The notes under the pieces: generated by a model
What the model was told of the DNA's origin: nothing
The model's database searches: none
What the model saw: only the letters and a program-made list of their open reading frames with translations
Part shown: positions 34,242 through 44,072 of the stretch, in pieces
Numbering within the stretch: the stretch's first letter is position 1
Layout: each line of letters starts with the position of its first letter
Program-made: the position numbers and the translations under genes
Source of the DNA: Acaryochloris sp. CCMEE 5410
GTDB lineage: Bacteria; Cyanobacteriota; Cyanobacteriia; Thermosynechococcales; Thermosynechococcaceae
Direction: 5' to 3'
Assembly (NCBI RefSeq): GCF_000238775.2
Contig: NZ_AFEJ02000002.1
Location: 186,001 to 250,000 of the forward strand
Length of the DNA stretch: 64,000 nt

Positions 34242-34274
34242 CGTTTCGCGTGACAAAGCAAATTGCTAGGGTTT
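34233..34274. terminator. bidirectional terminator overlapping the fusion gene stop
   Basis: Stem AAACCCTAGC (34233-34242) with GCTAGGGTTT (34265-34274); it includes the TAG stop of the plus gene and lies 14 nt from the stop of the convergent minus gene. Confidence 0.65.
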
Positions 34275-34287
34275 AAGAGAGGGAATT

Positions 34288-34497
34288 TTAAATCCCAGGA
34301 ATTTCAGAAAGCTCGCACTGTAGCTCTTCGACGTTAAAACCAATCATTTCTTGCCACTCATCTACTGTGAAGTTATAGCCATGCATCTGGGCCATGCTGA
34401 CAAACTCTTCTTGACTTGAGGCTGTATTCAATTGCTGCCGCAGTATAGGATTCTCCTGTGTTGCTCTAAATAATCTTGCAAATTCTGTTTTTGCCAT
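34288..34497 (-). CDS. Nif11-domain peptide
   Basis: 69 residues: FARLFRATQENPILRQQLNTASSQEEFVSMAQMHGYNFTVDEWQEM is a Nif11 leader-type domain. In many cyanobacteria it is the leader of ribosomally made modified peptides. Here the chain ends ELSEIPGI without a Gly-Gly cleavage site or a Cys/Ser/Thr core, and no modification enzyme is nearby. So it is either a stand-alone Nif11 protein or an orphan leader. AGGGTGG upstream. Confidence 0.85.
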   Translation of the reverse strand: MAKTEFARLFRATQENPILRQQLNTASSQEEFVSMAQMHGYNFTVDEWQEMIGFNVEELQCELSEIPGI

Positions 34498-35268
34498 CGT
34501 TCCACCCTAATTAGACAATGGTTCGTGCCCCTCACTTATAGAGCACTGGCTCAGGTTTCTCCATTAGCCAAAAGTGGAGGGTGCAGACTATGAAAGATCT
34601 GGGGCCAATAAACGAGGCAGCTTAGCTTGATGTGAACCTTAGTTCAAGGGCTATAGGCTTGGATCGATGCTCTGGTGGAGAGACCCAACGCATGGCATAC
34701 GGGGGACAATATAAAATTTATTTTAAAGAAATATGAGATTTCCCTGAGTTTAACCTTAGAATAATGATACAAGTAATAAAAAATTGCGCGGGGACAGATA
34801 ATTACTATCCTACGGAGTATTGCATACTAATGAGCATAAGATAAGTTATTCTGGATTCGCAAAAAAGATAAGCGCCTCAGCTAATCAACACTAAACACTC
34901 ACTTCTTTTTTGTTGTTATTAGTCTCCTTGTAGCCCGCGTTTTTGGACCGACTGTCTTTCAGTAGAAGCTTGGGCTATCGTGCATAACCGCTTACTTGAG
35001 ACTAAATCAGTCCTGGTTGTGTGGCTAAGGGGTCAGAATCAGTTCCCTGCTGAATAAATAGAATATTCAAGCTATTTTTGGCTCTTAAGGTTGCTGAAGC
35101 TTATTGGCTTTAGCTGATTTTTTCAGCCTTAAATTTGGTTTGAAACAATATTGAATCTATGGACTTTCTCTGGGTTTAGACCTAGTGAAGGGGAAGTTTT
35201 GTAGGGCAATTTCTTCAATCAAGCTTGAACAAATTTTTTAATTGTTGGATTTTCCTGAGGTTGAAACC
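34498..35268. other. intergenic, nothing recognised
   Basis: About 770 AT-rich bases between divergent genes. I see no open frame or RNA gene. It is the 5' region of the peroxidase gene. Confidence 0.45.
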
Positions 35269-37635
35269 ATGAACGATAACAAAATCACACCTAATTTTTT
35301 AGAGTCGACCGCCAATCCGCTCTATGGCTCTCGAATATTGGATATAGATCAAGTAAATAGTAGCGTTCCAGGTAATACAACCTCATTATTTCAATATCGT
35401 TCGATTGATGGAACAGGCAATAACCCTTATTTCACTGATGCGGGTTCAACCGGGACTCAGCTTTTAAGGCTTTTAACCCCTGCTTATGCTGACGGGATCA
35501 GTACTCCTCGTGGAGGGGTAATTACCTATGACTCTTCAAGAGGCCCTTACAGCATTCCTGATCCAGCTGGATTGCCTAATCCCAGAACGATCAGTAATAC
35601 CGTGGCCAGCCAAACCGAGTCGGTTCCCAATTTTCTGGGAGCGAGTGATTGGTTGTGGCAGTGGGGACAATTTATTGATCACGACTTGGATTTGAATGAA
35701 GGTGGACATGAAGCCTTTTTTATCCCAGTTTCTCCATCTGATTCTCTCTTTAATCCGCAATTCCCCTTTCTGCCGTTTACCCGTGTGCCAGCTGCCTACG
35801 GGACGGGGACTAGCACTGATAACCCCCGCGAACAAAGTAATGAGATTACCTCATTTATTGACGGTTCTGGCGTGTATGGTTCGGATACGGAACGCGCAAA
35901 CTTTCTCAGGTCCTATGCAAACGGTAAGCTGAAAACCACTGTTGCTGAGAATGGCGAACAACTCTTACCGTATAATCGCGCTGAGAACCCATTTGGTAAT
36001 GCTGACGGTGGAGAAGATATCGCAGCTGCGGATCTTTACTTAGCAGGGGATGTTCGTGCCAATGAACAAATCGGGCTGACTGCCAATCATGTTTTGTTTG
36101 TACGTGAACATAACCGTCTAGCTGCCGACATTTTGAATCGGCTAGAGGCAGGTGAATCAGGACTTGTCGCTCAATATCAATCCTTCAAAGGTGAGTATCT
36201 TAATCAGAATGGAGCCACCAATGAAGGTTTAGTGAAGGATGAATACCTTTACCAAGCTGCCCGTAAGGTCATTGGGGCCAAGATTCAAATCATTACCTAT
36301 AAAGAGTTTCTGCCGATTCTGATTGGAGATACCCTGTTAGATGACTATGAGGGGTACAAGCCCTATATCAATCCAGCTGTTAGCAATGAATTTGCAAATG
36401 CGGCTTATCGTTTGGGCCATACTCTCCTCAATAATCAAATCCACCGTTTTGATGACAATGGTTTAGAGTCGATTGCCCTGAAAGATGCCTTCTTTAAACC
36501 AGAAGAAGTGTCTGCCAATGGGGTTGATTCCCTTTTGCGAGGGCTGGTATTACAAGAAGCTCAGGAACTAGATAACTTTATTGTGGATGGCGTCCGCAAC
36601 TTCCTTTTTGGCGCGGGTACTGGAGGATTGGACCTTGCCTCTGTCAATATTCAACGAGGCCGGGAAGTAGGTCTCCCTAGTTATGTTGATGCTCAAAAGC
36701 AACTTTTTGGCGTCGAAATTACCTCTTTTAAGGAGTTGCCGTTTGCTCCTGCTGTGATTGAGTTATTTGAGACGGCTTACGATCATGTGGGTCAGATCGA
36801 TTTATGGCTTGGTGGTATTTCGGAGTTATCGGCAAATCATGGTGGCCTGCTGGGACCGACCTTTAGCTTTTTCATCAAAGACCAATTTGCTCGGGCAGCC
36901 GCTGGCGATCGCTTTTTCTTCTTGAATGATCTGGATGAATTAAAGGTGCTCGATGATGACATAACTCAAACCAACCTAGCGGATATCATCCGTCTAAACA
37001 CGACTCAGGATTATCTGGTTCAAGACAATGTGTTCCAGGTCCCTTATGAGAACAAAATATTGGGAGATAATGGCCAAAATTCATTACGGGGAACTCGGCA
37101 GAACGATCTGATTGATGGATTAGAGGGCAATGACTTTATCCGTGGGAATTTTGGAGCTGATATCCTGATCGGTAATCTTGGTGATGACTACTTAGTCGGT
37201 GGTGCAGGAGACGATACCGTTATTGGCGGTGATGGGAATGACGTGCTGATTGGATCTGCTGACAACGATGTCTTAGTTGCAGGCAATGGCAACGATATGG
37301 TCAGAGGGGGGTACGGCAATGACATTATTAATGGTGTTGGCGATCAGTTTGGCCAGCGAGACTTTGACCTCTTAAAAGGCGGTAGAGGTGAAGATGTTTT
37401 TATCCTAGGAGATGAGCGTTCTGTCTTTTATAAAGGTCAAGGGCTTGCTATTATTCAACGGTTTGAACTCAATCGAGATACGATTGAGCTTGCAGGTAGT
37501 GCTGCAGACTATACGTTGATGACCTTCGGCAGTCGAACGAGTCTTAGTCTAGCTGGGAGTAACGATTTGATTGCAATTCTGGAAGGAAGAGTTGAAAATT
37601 TCAACACTGGCTTTAATTTCATTCAGAATCAGTAA
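35269..37635 (+). CDS. animal-type haem peroxidase with RTX repeats
   Basis: 788 residues from ATG 35269 (GAGG 8 nt before). Peroxidase domain (about 30-590): ASDWLWQWGQFIDHDLDLNE with distal His139, RVPAAYGTGTSTDNPREQSNEITSFIDGSGVYGSD, LTANHVLFVREHNRLAADIL, AAYRLGHTLLNNQIHRF (proximal His), NIQRGREVGLPSY. Then RTX nonapeptides (about 600-690, GxxGxDxL type: LIGNLGDDYLVGGAGDDTVIGGDGNDVLIG). RTX repeats bind Ca2+ outside the cell and go with type I secretion without a cleaved signal, which is indeed absent. This resembles the peroxicin class of bacterial peroxidases that make bactericidal hypohalous or hypothiocyanous products. No secretion genes are adjacent. Confidence 0.93.
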   Translation: MNDNKITPNFLESTANPLYGSRILDIDQVNSSVPGNTTSLFQYRSIDGTGNNPYFTDAGSTGTQLLRLLTPAYADGISTPRGGVITYDSSRGPYSIPDPAGLPNPRTISNTVASQTESVPNFLGASDWLWQWGQFIDHDLDLNEGGHEAFFIPVSPSDSLFNPQFPFLPFTRVPAAYGTGTSTDNPREQSNEITSFIDGSGVYGSDTERANFLRSYANGKLKTTVAENGEQLLPYNRAENPFGNADGGEDIAAADLYLAGDVRANEQIGLTANHVLFVREHNRLAADILNRLEAGESGLVAQYQSFKGEYLNQNGATNEGLVKDEYLYQAARKVIGAKIQIITYKEFLPILIGDTLLDDYEGYKPYINPAVSNEFANAAYRLGHTLLNNQIHRFDDNGLESIALKDAFFKPEEVSANGVDSLLRGLVLQEAQELDNFIVDGVRNFLFGAGTGGLDLASVNIQRGREVGLPSYVDAQKQLFGVEITSFKELPFAPAVIELFETAYDHVGQIDLWLGGISELSANHGGLLGPTFSFFIKDQFARAAAGDRFFFLNDLDELKVLDDDITQTNLADIIRLNTTQDYLVQDNVFQVPYENKILGDNGQNSLRGTRQNDLIDGLEGNDFIRGNFGADILIGNLGDDYLVGGAGDDTVIGGDGNDVLIGSADNDVLVAGNGNDMVRGGYGNDIINGVGDQFGQRDFDLLKGGRGEDVFILGDERSVFYKGQGLAIIQRFELNRDTIELAGSAADYTLMTFGSRTSLSLAGSNDLIAILEGRVENFNTGFNFIQNQ

Positions 37636-37673
37636 ATCGCTTTTCTATCTCACTAGCGTTCAATAACCTCTAC

Positions 37674-37702
37674 GACCTCTAGGGAGTCCAACTCTAGAGG
37701 TC
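37674..37702 (+). terminator. terminator after the peroxidase gene
   Basis: Stem GACCTCTAG (37674-37682) with CTAGAGGTC (37694-37702), 38 nt after the stop, followed by TCTCGTTT. Confidence 0.6.
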
Positions 37703-37757
37703 TCTCGTTTGGGGAATAGATTGAACGGGATGATGATTGCCGGGGTAAGGAGGACAG

Positions 37758-38252
37758 ATGATCACCATTGGCAATGAGCGGGCAGGGGCGGCCTTTTCCC
37801 CTTGCCGGACCTGGCGATATCAATTGTGGCGTCGGTGGAATGGAACCCCTCTGATTATCATCATTGGTCTCAATCCCAGTACGGCTGATGAATCTTATAA
37901 CGATCCAACGATTACCCGCTGTATGGGCTTTGCTCAGCGTGAAGGTTATGGTGGATTATTAATGCTCAATTTATTTGCTTTTCGGGCGACTGCTCCTGCT
38001 GACTTGAAAGAAGCCCAGGATCCGATTGGCCCGGAAAATGATGGGGTGATCTTGTCCAAATGCCAGAACCAAGATCGGGTAATTGTCGCCTGGGGCAATC
38101 ATGGGGGGTTTTGTGGGCGCGATCGCACCATCAGTACCCTATTGAATTCATCCGCAACCAAGGTGGAGTGCTTTGGGGTCACTCAATCGGGATGTCCGCG
38201 CCATCCCCTCTACCTTAATAAAGACACTCCTCTAGTGCAGTGGCCTGGTTAA
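37758..38252 (+). CDS. DUF1643 protein
   Basis: 164 residues. DUF1643 signatures: CRTWRYQLWRRWNG, IIIIGLNPSTADESYNDPTITRCMGFAQREGYGGLLMLNLFAFRAT, VIVAWGNHG, HPLYLNKDTPLVQW. Function unknown; the fold has been compared with uracil-DNA-glycosylase-like proteins (GLNPS, HP box), which is an inference. GGAGG about 6 nt before the ATG. Confidence 0.85.
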   Translation: MITIGNERAGAAFSPCRTWRYQLWRRWNGTPLIIIIGLNPSTADESYNDPTITRCMGFAQREGYGGLLMLNLFAFRATAPADLKEAQDPIGPENDGVILSKCQNQDRVIVAWGNHGGFCGRDRTISTLLNSSATKVECFGVTQSGCPRHPLYLNKDTPLVQWPG

Positions 38253-39049
38253 GGGAATAGATAAGATCGACAAAAGTAATGCTTTCATCTTGTCCAGGAA
38301 TCGATCTCAAATGCCTGGGTGGATTTTATTTCACAGTACGCTGAAAGTACTGCTATAAAAACATTTCAGGAAGTCCATGAACTGCTATGCACCTTTTCAT
38401 CGCGACAGAACTGAAACAATAAATCAGTCTCGTCAATCAATGATGTGGCCATGCCATAGGCAAATTGAATGGGCAATGTAAGAAACACAGACCGTATTGA
38501 ATTCTAGAAATAGCTTAGTCTGCTCATTTCATTAGAGACTAAGATATATAGCACTCATATATCAACATTTTAATCAATTTTTAGCTAAAAAAGCGCATTT
38601 AGACTTATTTTTACGAATAAATATCTTTTTTTTATATTTTTTAGCCCAATATCTGCCAATAAAGATCTTCTTGTTTATTTCTTTAAGAAAAGATAAAATA
38701 GGATTTCATGGCTTTCATTAAGATGTTTTTATTTATACAGAAGAGATAAAGATGAAAAAAATACAATCAGAATGTTTTCAATCTTCCTGGAGACAGAGTC
38801 GCCTTCTCTACTCCTATAACTTGATCAATTTTTGGTAGTTCAATTACGCTTATTTGGGAAATTCTCATCCCGTTTTATTAGTTTTTATCTTGAAGATTAC
38901 TATTTCTATCTTTTCGTTTATAAGCATTGAATAGGTAAAGAAATTATCTGAGAACAATCTTCTATAGGGTTGTCTGACATCTGCAAGACCTTTGTGCGGT
39001 TAGAGGCATTCCCATTAACTTCCATCTATTGGAGATGTAAAGAGTAGCA
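38253..39049. other. AT-rich intergenic stretch
   Basis: About 800 bases, very AT-rich around 38500-38900. No open frame or structured RNA that I can support. Confidence 0.4.
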
Positions 39050-39178
39050 ATGGATCAACGCTTTTATGTGCGCTCGATCACTGCATCCAAGGGTATCAGG
39101 GCCGAGTATAAGGTCATCGGGAAAAGAATCAAATCTGTTTGGTACGGCTTATTGGTTCTTGTCTCCCTCCTAAATTAG
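39050..39178 (+). CDS. possible 42-residue small protein
   Basis: ATG 39050 with GGAG 15 nt upstream. The peptide is basic then hydrophobic (KRIKSVWYGLLVLVSLLN at the end), so it could be a one-helix membrane peptide. It lies just before the WecG-type gene. No homolog known to me; it may be chance. Confidence 0.25.
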   Translation: MDQRFYVRSITASKGIRAEYKVIGKRIKSVWYGLLVLVSLLN

Positions 39179-39254
39179 ATGGCAGACAATCTGCAACCAC
39201 ATCTTTTTTTATTCATACAAGTCCAGCCTGCCCTGAGCTAACTGCGTGACCGCC

Positions 39255-40160
39255 ATGAAAACGACTCTGCCAAAGCCAACCAAAGTAAGCCAAAACTTCA
39301 TTGCAGACAAAGTCCTCATGTCTCTGCCTCAACCCAAGGTCTTATTAAAACCAACCAGCGCGGCCCAAATGAACAAGTCATTGCCAGAGCAGCAAGTTCT
39401 GAACTCTTCTATCACTGCTCTTCGATTGAACAAATCAATGCGCACCATCATACAGTGGGCACATGGCGGAGAAAGCAAATCAGTCTGTGTTGCCAATGTC
39501 CATATGTTGATGGAAGCCTATTGGCATGATAAGTTTTCTCAGGTTCTGCAAAACGCTGACATGGTCACCCCTGATGGCATGCCCTTAGTTTGGATGATGA
39601 AATTACTCGGGCGTAAAGGGCAAGACCGCGTAGCAGGTATGGACATCCTGCAAAACCTTTGCCAAAAAGCTTCAGAGGAGAAGGTTAAAGTATTTTTCCT
39701 AGGGTCTCAGAAATCTATTTTGGACCGGATGCGTGCTCGATTAGAGAAGGAATATCCCAATCTCGAAATTGCGGCGATGAAGCCTTTACCCTTCCGTCCG
39801 CTGACCGCTGCTGAGGATCAAGAGTTGATTGAAGAAATCCATGAATCCGGTGCTGGAATCGTCTTTTTGTCTCTAGGTTGTCCCAAGCAAGAGAAATGGA
39901 TGGCCGAACATCAAGGTCGCGTCCAAGCGGTGATGATTGGACTCGGCGGTGCCTTTCCAGTCTATGCAGGCTTGAAAAAGTGGGCTCCTCGCTGGGTCAG
40001 ACAAACCGGACTTGAGTGGCTATATCGCTTAGCTCAAGAGCCTAAGCGCCTTATTGGTCGCTATACCCAAACGATTCCACCTTTTATCTTTCTCGCCTGT
40101 GTGCAGTTAGTGGCCCATCACTTGGCACCAAAAAGATTGCTTAACGCTTTCAATCTCTAA
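39255..40160 (+). CDS. WecG/TagA/CpsF-family glycosyltransferase
   Basis: 301 residues from ATG 39255 (GTG 9 nt upstream also possible). Family core: VCVANVHMLMEAYW, NADMVTPDGMPLVWMMKLLGRKGQDRVAGMDIL (the TPDG motif), KVFFLGSQKSILDRM, GIVFLSLGCPKQEKWMAEHQ, VMIGLGGAFPVYAGLKKWAPRWVRQTGLEWLYRLAQEPKRLIGRY. Such enzymes add N-acetyl-mannosaminuronate, N-acetylmannosamine or similar sugars to lipid carriers in surface polysaccharide synthesis. The N-terminal 60 residues are variable. It stands alone and converges on priA. Confidence 0.93.
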   Translation: MKTTLPKPTKVSQNFIADKVLMSLPQPKVLLKPTSAAQMNKSLPEQQVLNSSITALRLNKSMRTIIQWAHGGESKSVCVANVHMLMEAYWHDKFSQVLQNADMVTPDGMPLVWMMKLLGRKGQDRVAGMDILQNLCQKASEEKVKVFFLGSQKSILDRMRARLEKEYPNLEIAAMKPLPFRPLTAAEDQELIEEIHESGAGIVFLSLGCPKQEKWMAEHQGRVQAVMIGLGGAFPVYAGLKKWAPRWVRQTGLEWLYRLAQEPKRLIGRYTQTIPPFIFLACVQLVAHHLAPKRLLNAFNL

Positions 40161-40190
40161 GCACTGTCTCATCAGTATTAGAGGCTTATC

Positions 40191-40232
40191 TCAACCCAAA
40201 AGCGCATCTTCAAGGGTGCGCTTTTGGGTTGA
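40191..40232. terminator. bidirectional terminator between WecG-type gene and priA
   Basis: A 16-bp perfect stem (40191-40206 with 40217-40232) lies between convergent stops, with T/A tracts in the stem ends. Confidence 0.8.
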
Positions 40233-40242
40233 AGCTGAACTC

Positions 40243-42732
40243 TTATAGGAGTTTGAGTGGATCAACATCCACTTGGAGACGAATATTTTGTGGGCATCGT
40301 TGTTGGCATCCTTGCCTCGGGAAAGGCCAAAGTTCAGTTTGCCCCATTTCTGTTTGGGGCCGTTTGATTAATACATGCCAATAATAACGACGAGCTACCT
40401 TCAAAATATTGGCAGGTGCTGGACCTAGAATGGTGCCCTGATAGCGGTGAGTATGGATGTAAGCGTGCAGGTAATTGGCAATCTCTAGGGCAGTCTTCTC
40501 CACCATCATTTCATTTAGACCACTAATCCGTAAGAGGATGAGCTGGTGAAACGGCGGATAATTGGCTTCCTGACGCTGTTTGAGTTCAGCGATCAGAAAG
40601 CTATCCATTTCATATTTTTGAACAGCTTGGATAACAGGATGTTCTGGAGCATAGGTTTGGAGCAGGACTTGTCCCGGATGTTCCCCCCGGCCAGCCCGTC
40701 CTGCGACTTGCAGCAGGGTCTGAAAGGTGCGTTCACTGGCTCGAAAATCGGGAAGGTTGAGCAAACTATCCGCGGCTAAAACGCCAATGAGTTGGACTTG
40801 AGGGAGATCAATCCCTTTCGTCAGCATTTGGGTGCCAACCATTAGATCGGCCTCTCCGCGGGCAAACTGATTGAGGAGCTGACGATGAGCGCCTTTACGG
40901 CGGGTGGTGTCGCTATCGAAGCGAATCACCCGTAATTCAGGAAAGGTTTTGGCAAGTTCCTCCATGACCCGTTGCGTACCGCTGCCAAAAAAGCGGAAAT
41001 AAGAGGATTTGCAGACGGGACATACTTCTGGTTGGGGCTGAGCATAATTGCAATAATGGCACCGCAACAGGGTTTGACGGGAATCGGGGCTATGGTGATA
41101 GGTCAGAGAAACACTGCAGTGGGGGCATTCAGAGACATAACCACAGCTGCGACAGGAGACAAAAGTACTATGGCCACGGCGGGGCATAAATAATAGCCCC
41201 TGCTGTTGGTTTTGTTGCAGACTATGTAAGCGTTTTTGTAGGAGTCGACTAAAGATCGAATGGTTCCGATCCGCTAGCTCCAGACGCATATCCACGATGT
41301 CGATGGGAGGCATGGGGCGAGCATGTACTCGCCGAGGAAGCCGGAGATAATGGATATTGGCGTGAGAAGGCTGGGCGTTGGCGGGGGGCGTTTGGGACCA
41401 ACTCTCCAAGCAAGGGGTTGCAGAGCCAAGAATCAGGGGGCAATTTGCCTGTTGGGCACGCCACCGAGCGACGGTGCGGGCATGGTAGCAAGGGGCGGGT
41501 TGATCTTGTTTGTAGCCTGTATCATGCTCTTCATCTAGGATCACTAAGCCAATATTGGTGATGGGAGCGAAAATGGCTGACCGGGTTCCAATCACAACTT
41601 GGGGAGTACTGGTAAGAAACTGCCGCCAGGTATCATAGCGTTCCCCCTCCGAGAGGGCGCTGTGATAAACCCGAATGCGATCGCCAAATCGAGACCGAAA
41701 TCGATCCGTTAGTTGAGGGGTAAGCCCAATTTCTGGCACCAGGACGATCACCGACTGTTGTCGCGCTAAGACAGGTGTGATGGCCTGTAAATAGACTTCT
41801 GTTTTACCAGACCCCGTAACGCCATGGAGTAAGACTTCAGTGTAATCCTGGAGCCGGTGAATCTGAGCGAGAACCCCAGCTTGGTCAGGGGTCAGGGTTC
41901 GAGGTTGATCGGGCTGTATGGGAGAGGTTTCTAATCGGAGTCGCTCCTGTTGGTGTAGAGTGATACAGCCTTTACTAGCTAATTTTTTGAGGGTGGTGCT
42001 GCTCGTATGGGCCAGCCTCAAGAGATCTTGAGCCCATAATTCCCCACCCTCATGCTTGAGAAGGGTCAAAATTTCCTGTTGGCGCACGGTGAGATCCGGC
42101 GCACTAGGGTCAGTCAGAGTGACGGCCTGCTGTTGCCTCGGTTTGGTGGGGGCTTGGGTTTGCAGATAGCTTTCGACGAGGCCTTGCTGTTGAAGCTCTT
42201 TTAACCCCACCTGGGCTTTTTTGATCTGACGACGCAGATACTGCCAGGTATAGTCTTGACTGGGACTTTGCTTAAGCAGCGCTAGAATACCCTTTGCCGC
42301 AGCTCCTAAACCGTTAATGTCACTGGGATGAAGGGCTGTGTTTAAGCGGATACGGCGTTGCGATCGGTGCAACAATCCCGGCGGCAATGCCACTCGAATC
42401 ACCGCCATCAAAGAGGTGTGATAATAGGCCGCCACTTTTTCTAGGAGTTGCCAATAGCCAGGGGGAAATAACGTGCGGCAAGCCACATCCAACACCTTCA
42501 GAATACGGGTGGTAGCTAACTCCGGCGGCAAATCGGCCAGAAACCGAATGGCAATGGCTCCAACTTGCTGAGCACCAAAGGGCACGCTGAGAATATCGCC
42601 AGGTTGAATACTCAGATCGGAGGGGACGCGATAGGTAAAGAGCTTGTCAGTGCCAGGACAGTCAACCAGGACTTCCACAAAAGGGGCAGCTGTAGTGCGG
42701 TCTAGAGAAGGAGAGGCTTTGGGTGTCGACAT
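40243..42732 (-). CDS. priA: primosomal protein N' (PriA helicase)
   Basis: 829 residues. PriA restarts stalled replication forks with 3'-5' helicase activity. Seen: 3'-DNA-binding N-terminal domain (VEVLVDCPGTDKLFTYRVP, PGDILSVPFGAQQVGAI), helicase core with LLHGVTGSGKTEVYLQAI (Walker A), VILDEEHDTGYKQD (DEEH box), GSATPCLESW, a zinc domain with CRSCGYVSECPHC and CHYCN...CPVCKS, and GTQMLTKGIDLPQVQLIGVL, FQTLLQVAGRAGRG. All key motifs intact; normal length. Confidence 0.96.
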   Translation of the reverse strand: MSTPKASPSLDRTTAAPFVEVLVDCPGTDKLFTYRVPSDLSIQPGDILSVPFGAQQVGAIAIRFLADLPPELATTRILKVLDVACRTLFPPGYWQLLEKVAAYYHTSLMAVIRVALPPGLLHRSQRRIRLNTALHPSDINGLGAAAKGILALLKQSPSQDYTWQYLRRQIKKAQVGLKELQQQGLVESYLQTQAPTKPRQQQAVTLTDPSAPDLTVRQQEILTLLKHEGGELWAQDLLRLAHTSSTTLKKLASKGCITLHQQERLRLETSPIQPDQPRTLTPDQAGVLAQIHRLQDYTEVLLHGVTGSGKTEVYLQAITPVLARQQSVIVLVPEIGLTPQLTDRFRSRFGDRIRVYHSALSEGERYDTWRQFLTSTPQVVIGTRSAIFAPITNIGLVILDEEHDTGYKQDQPAPCYHARTVARWRAQQANCPLILGSATPCLESWSQTPPANAQPSHANIHYLRLPRRVHARPMPPIDIVDMRLELADRNHSIFSRLLQKRLHSLQQNQQQGLLFMPRRGHSTFVSCRSCGYVSECPHCSVSLTYHHSPDSRQTLLRCHYCNYAQPQPEVCPVCKSSYFRFFGSGTQRVMEELAKTFPELRVIRFDSDTTRRKGAHRQLLNQFARGEADLMVGTQMLTKGIDLPQVQLIGVLAADSLLNLPDFRASERTFQTLLQVAGRAGRGEHPGQVLLQTYAPEHPVIQAVQKYEMDSFLIAELKQRQEANYPPFHQLILLRISGLNEMMVEKTALEIANYLHAYIHTHRYQGTILGPAPANILKVARRYYWHVLIKRPQTEMGQTELWPFPRQGCQQRCPQNIRLQVDVDPLKLL

Positions 42733-42750
42733 ATAGGCGCACCCTGGAGT

Positions 42751-44022
42751 TTATTGTTTGTAAGCCAGGGTCCAATAAAATGTAGCACCTTGATTTACCA
42801 CTGCATCAAACCAAATTTGCCCACCATGACAGTGGATGATACGTTGCACCGTTGAGAGACCAATACCACTACCCGAAAAGTCTTCAGAATTGGTGAGTCG
42901 TTGGAAGGGCAAAAAGATCCGGTCCGCATGACTCATATCAAATCCGGCCCCATTGTCCTTGACAAAATAGATGGGCTGATTGGGAGCAATGGTTTCAGCC
43001 GCGTTCAAGGGTTGTCGGCTCACATGGGTTAAGGTGGTTTTACCAAATTCAATTTGGGCATGTTCCAGTGCCCCAGTATACTTCCAGGCGTTCCCCAATA
43101 AGTTTTCTAGGGCCACCCAGAGCAGATGGGTATCCCCCTCCACATTCACTTGGGGTTCGATGACAAATTTGACATTCCGCTTGGGCTCTTGCAGCAAGAG
43201 CTGTCTGGCAATGGTTTGTACTGTAGAGCTTAAATTCATCACCTGGGCCTGGATCGGGTTGCGCCCAATATTCGATAGTTGCAAGAGCCCTTCCAACAAG
43301 GTGGCCATGTGCCGGGTGTAGTCTTGGATTGTGCCCAGATATTTTTGTAATCGGGGATCTTCATCCCCCATATAGGCTGTCAGTAAGGCACAGCCTGTTT
43401 TAATCCCAGTTAAAGGATTGCGCAGATCATGGGAGACGGTATAGTTAAAGGCTTCCAGTTCAGTGTTGGCGGCTTCTAGCTCTAAAGATCGTTTACGGAG
43501 TTCTTTGTTGAGGCGCTCCAATTCTATGGTTTTTTGCTTGAGGGCCAGCTCATTTTGTTGACGCTCAATGGAATATCGAATGGCATGGATTAAGGAGCCT
43601 GGCGTCACTTGGCCTTTCACTAAGAAATCCTGGGCCCCTTGTTGAACGGCCTGCATGGCCACCGTCTCATCATCTAAGCCTGTGAATACCACAATTGGGA
43701 GAACGGGACTTTGAGCAACCACTTTCTCTAAGGTCGTTAGCCCATGACTGTCCGGTAAGGACAAATCTAGCAAAATGACATTAAAGTCTTTCTTGGCCAG
43801 GGCTTGCAACGCATCCTCTAGCTTATCAACATGGGTGATTTCGTATTGAACAGCGTCTTCGCTTCGATTGACCCCCAACATGCCCTGAATCAAGAAGGCG
43901 TCCCCAGGATTATCCTCAACCAGCAACACGCGGATAATCTCACCTTCCTGCGGTAAGGCGGTGGAGGAACGTTCTCCCTCTTGTTCGGGTTTGGTTTGCT
44001 TTGATTTGAGTGACTTGGCCAT
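42751..44022 (-). CDS. receiver-histidine kinase hybrid
   Basis: 423 residues. N-terminal receiver (VLLVEDNPGDAFLIQGML, VILLDLSLPDSHG with phospho-Asp, VFTGLDDE, FLVKGQV), a coiled linker (NELALKQKTIELERLNKELRKRSLELEAANTELEAFNYT), then kinase: VSHDLRNPLTGIKTG (phospho-His), ALENLLGNAWKYTG, VKDNGAGFDMSHADRIFLPFQRL, GSGIGLSTVQRIIHCHGGQIW. This is the Cph1-like kinase core used with Rcp1-type regulators; a matching regulator gene lies just upstream. Soluble, since there are no membrane helices. Confidence 0.9.
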   Translation of the reverse strand: MAKSLKSKQTKPEQEGERSSTALPQEGEIIRVLLVEDNPGDAFLIQGMLGVNRSEDAVQYEITHVDKLEDALQALAKKDFNVILLDLSLPDSHGLTTLEKVVAQSPVLPIVVFTGLDDETVAMQAVQQGAQDFLVKGQVTPGSLIHAIRYSIERQQNELALKQKTIELERLNKELRKRSLELEAANTELEAFNYTVSHDLRNPLTGIKTGCALLTAYMGDEDPRLQKYLGTIQDYTRHMATLLEGLLQLSNIGRNPIQAQVMNLSSTVQTIARQLLLQEPKRNVKFVIEPQVNVEGDTHLLWVALENLLGNAWKYTGALEHAQIEFGKTTLTHVSRQPLNAAETIAPNQPIYFVKDNGAGFDMSHADRIFLPFQRLTNSEDFSGSGIGLSTVQRIIHCHGGQIWFDAVVNQGATFYWTLAYKQ

Positions 44023-44072
44023 TATTTCCTAAGAGGGGGTAGACATTCCTTGATGAAGTTTGAATAGGTTCA

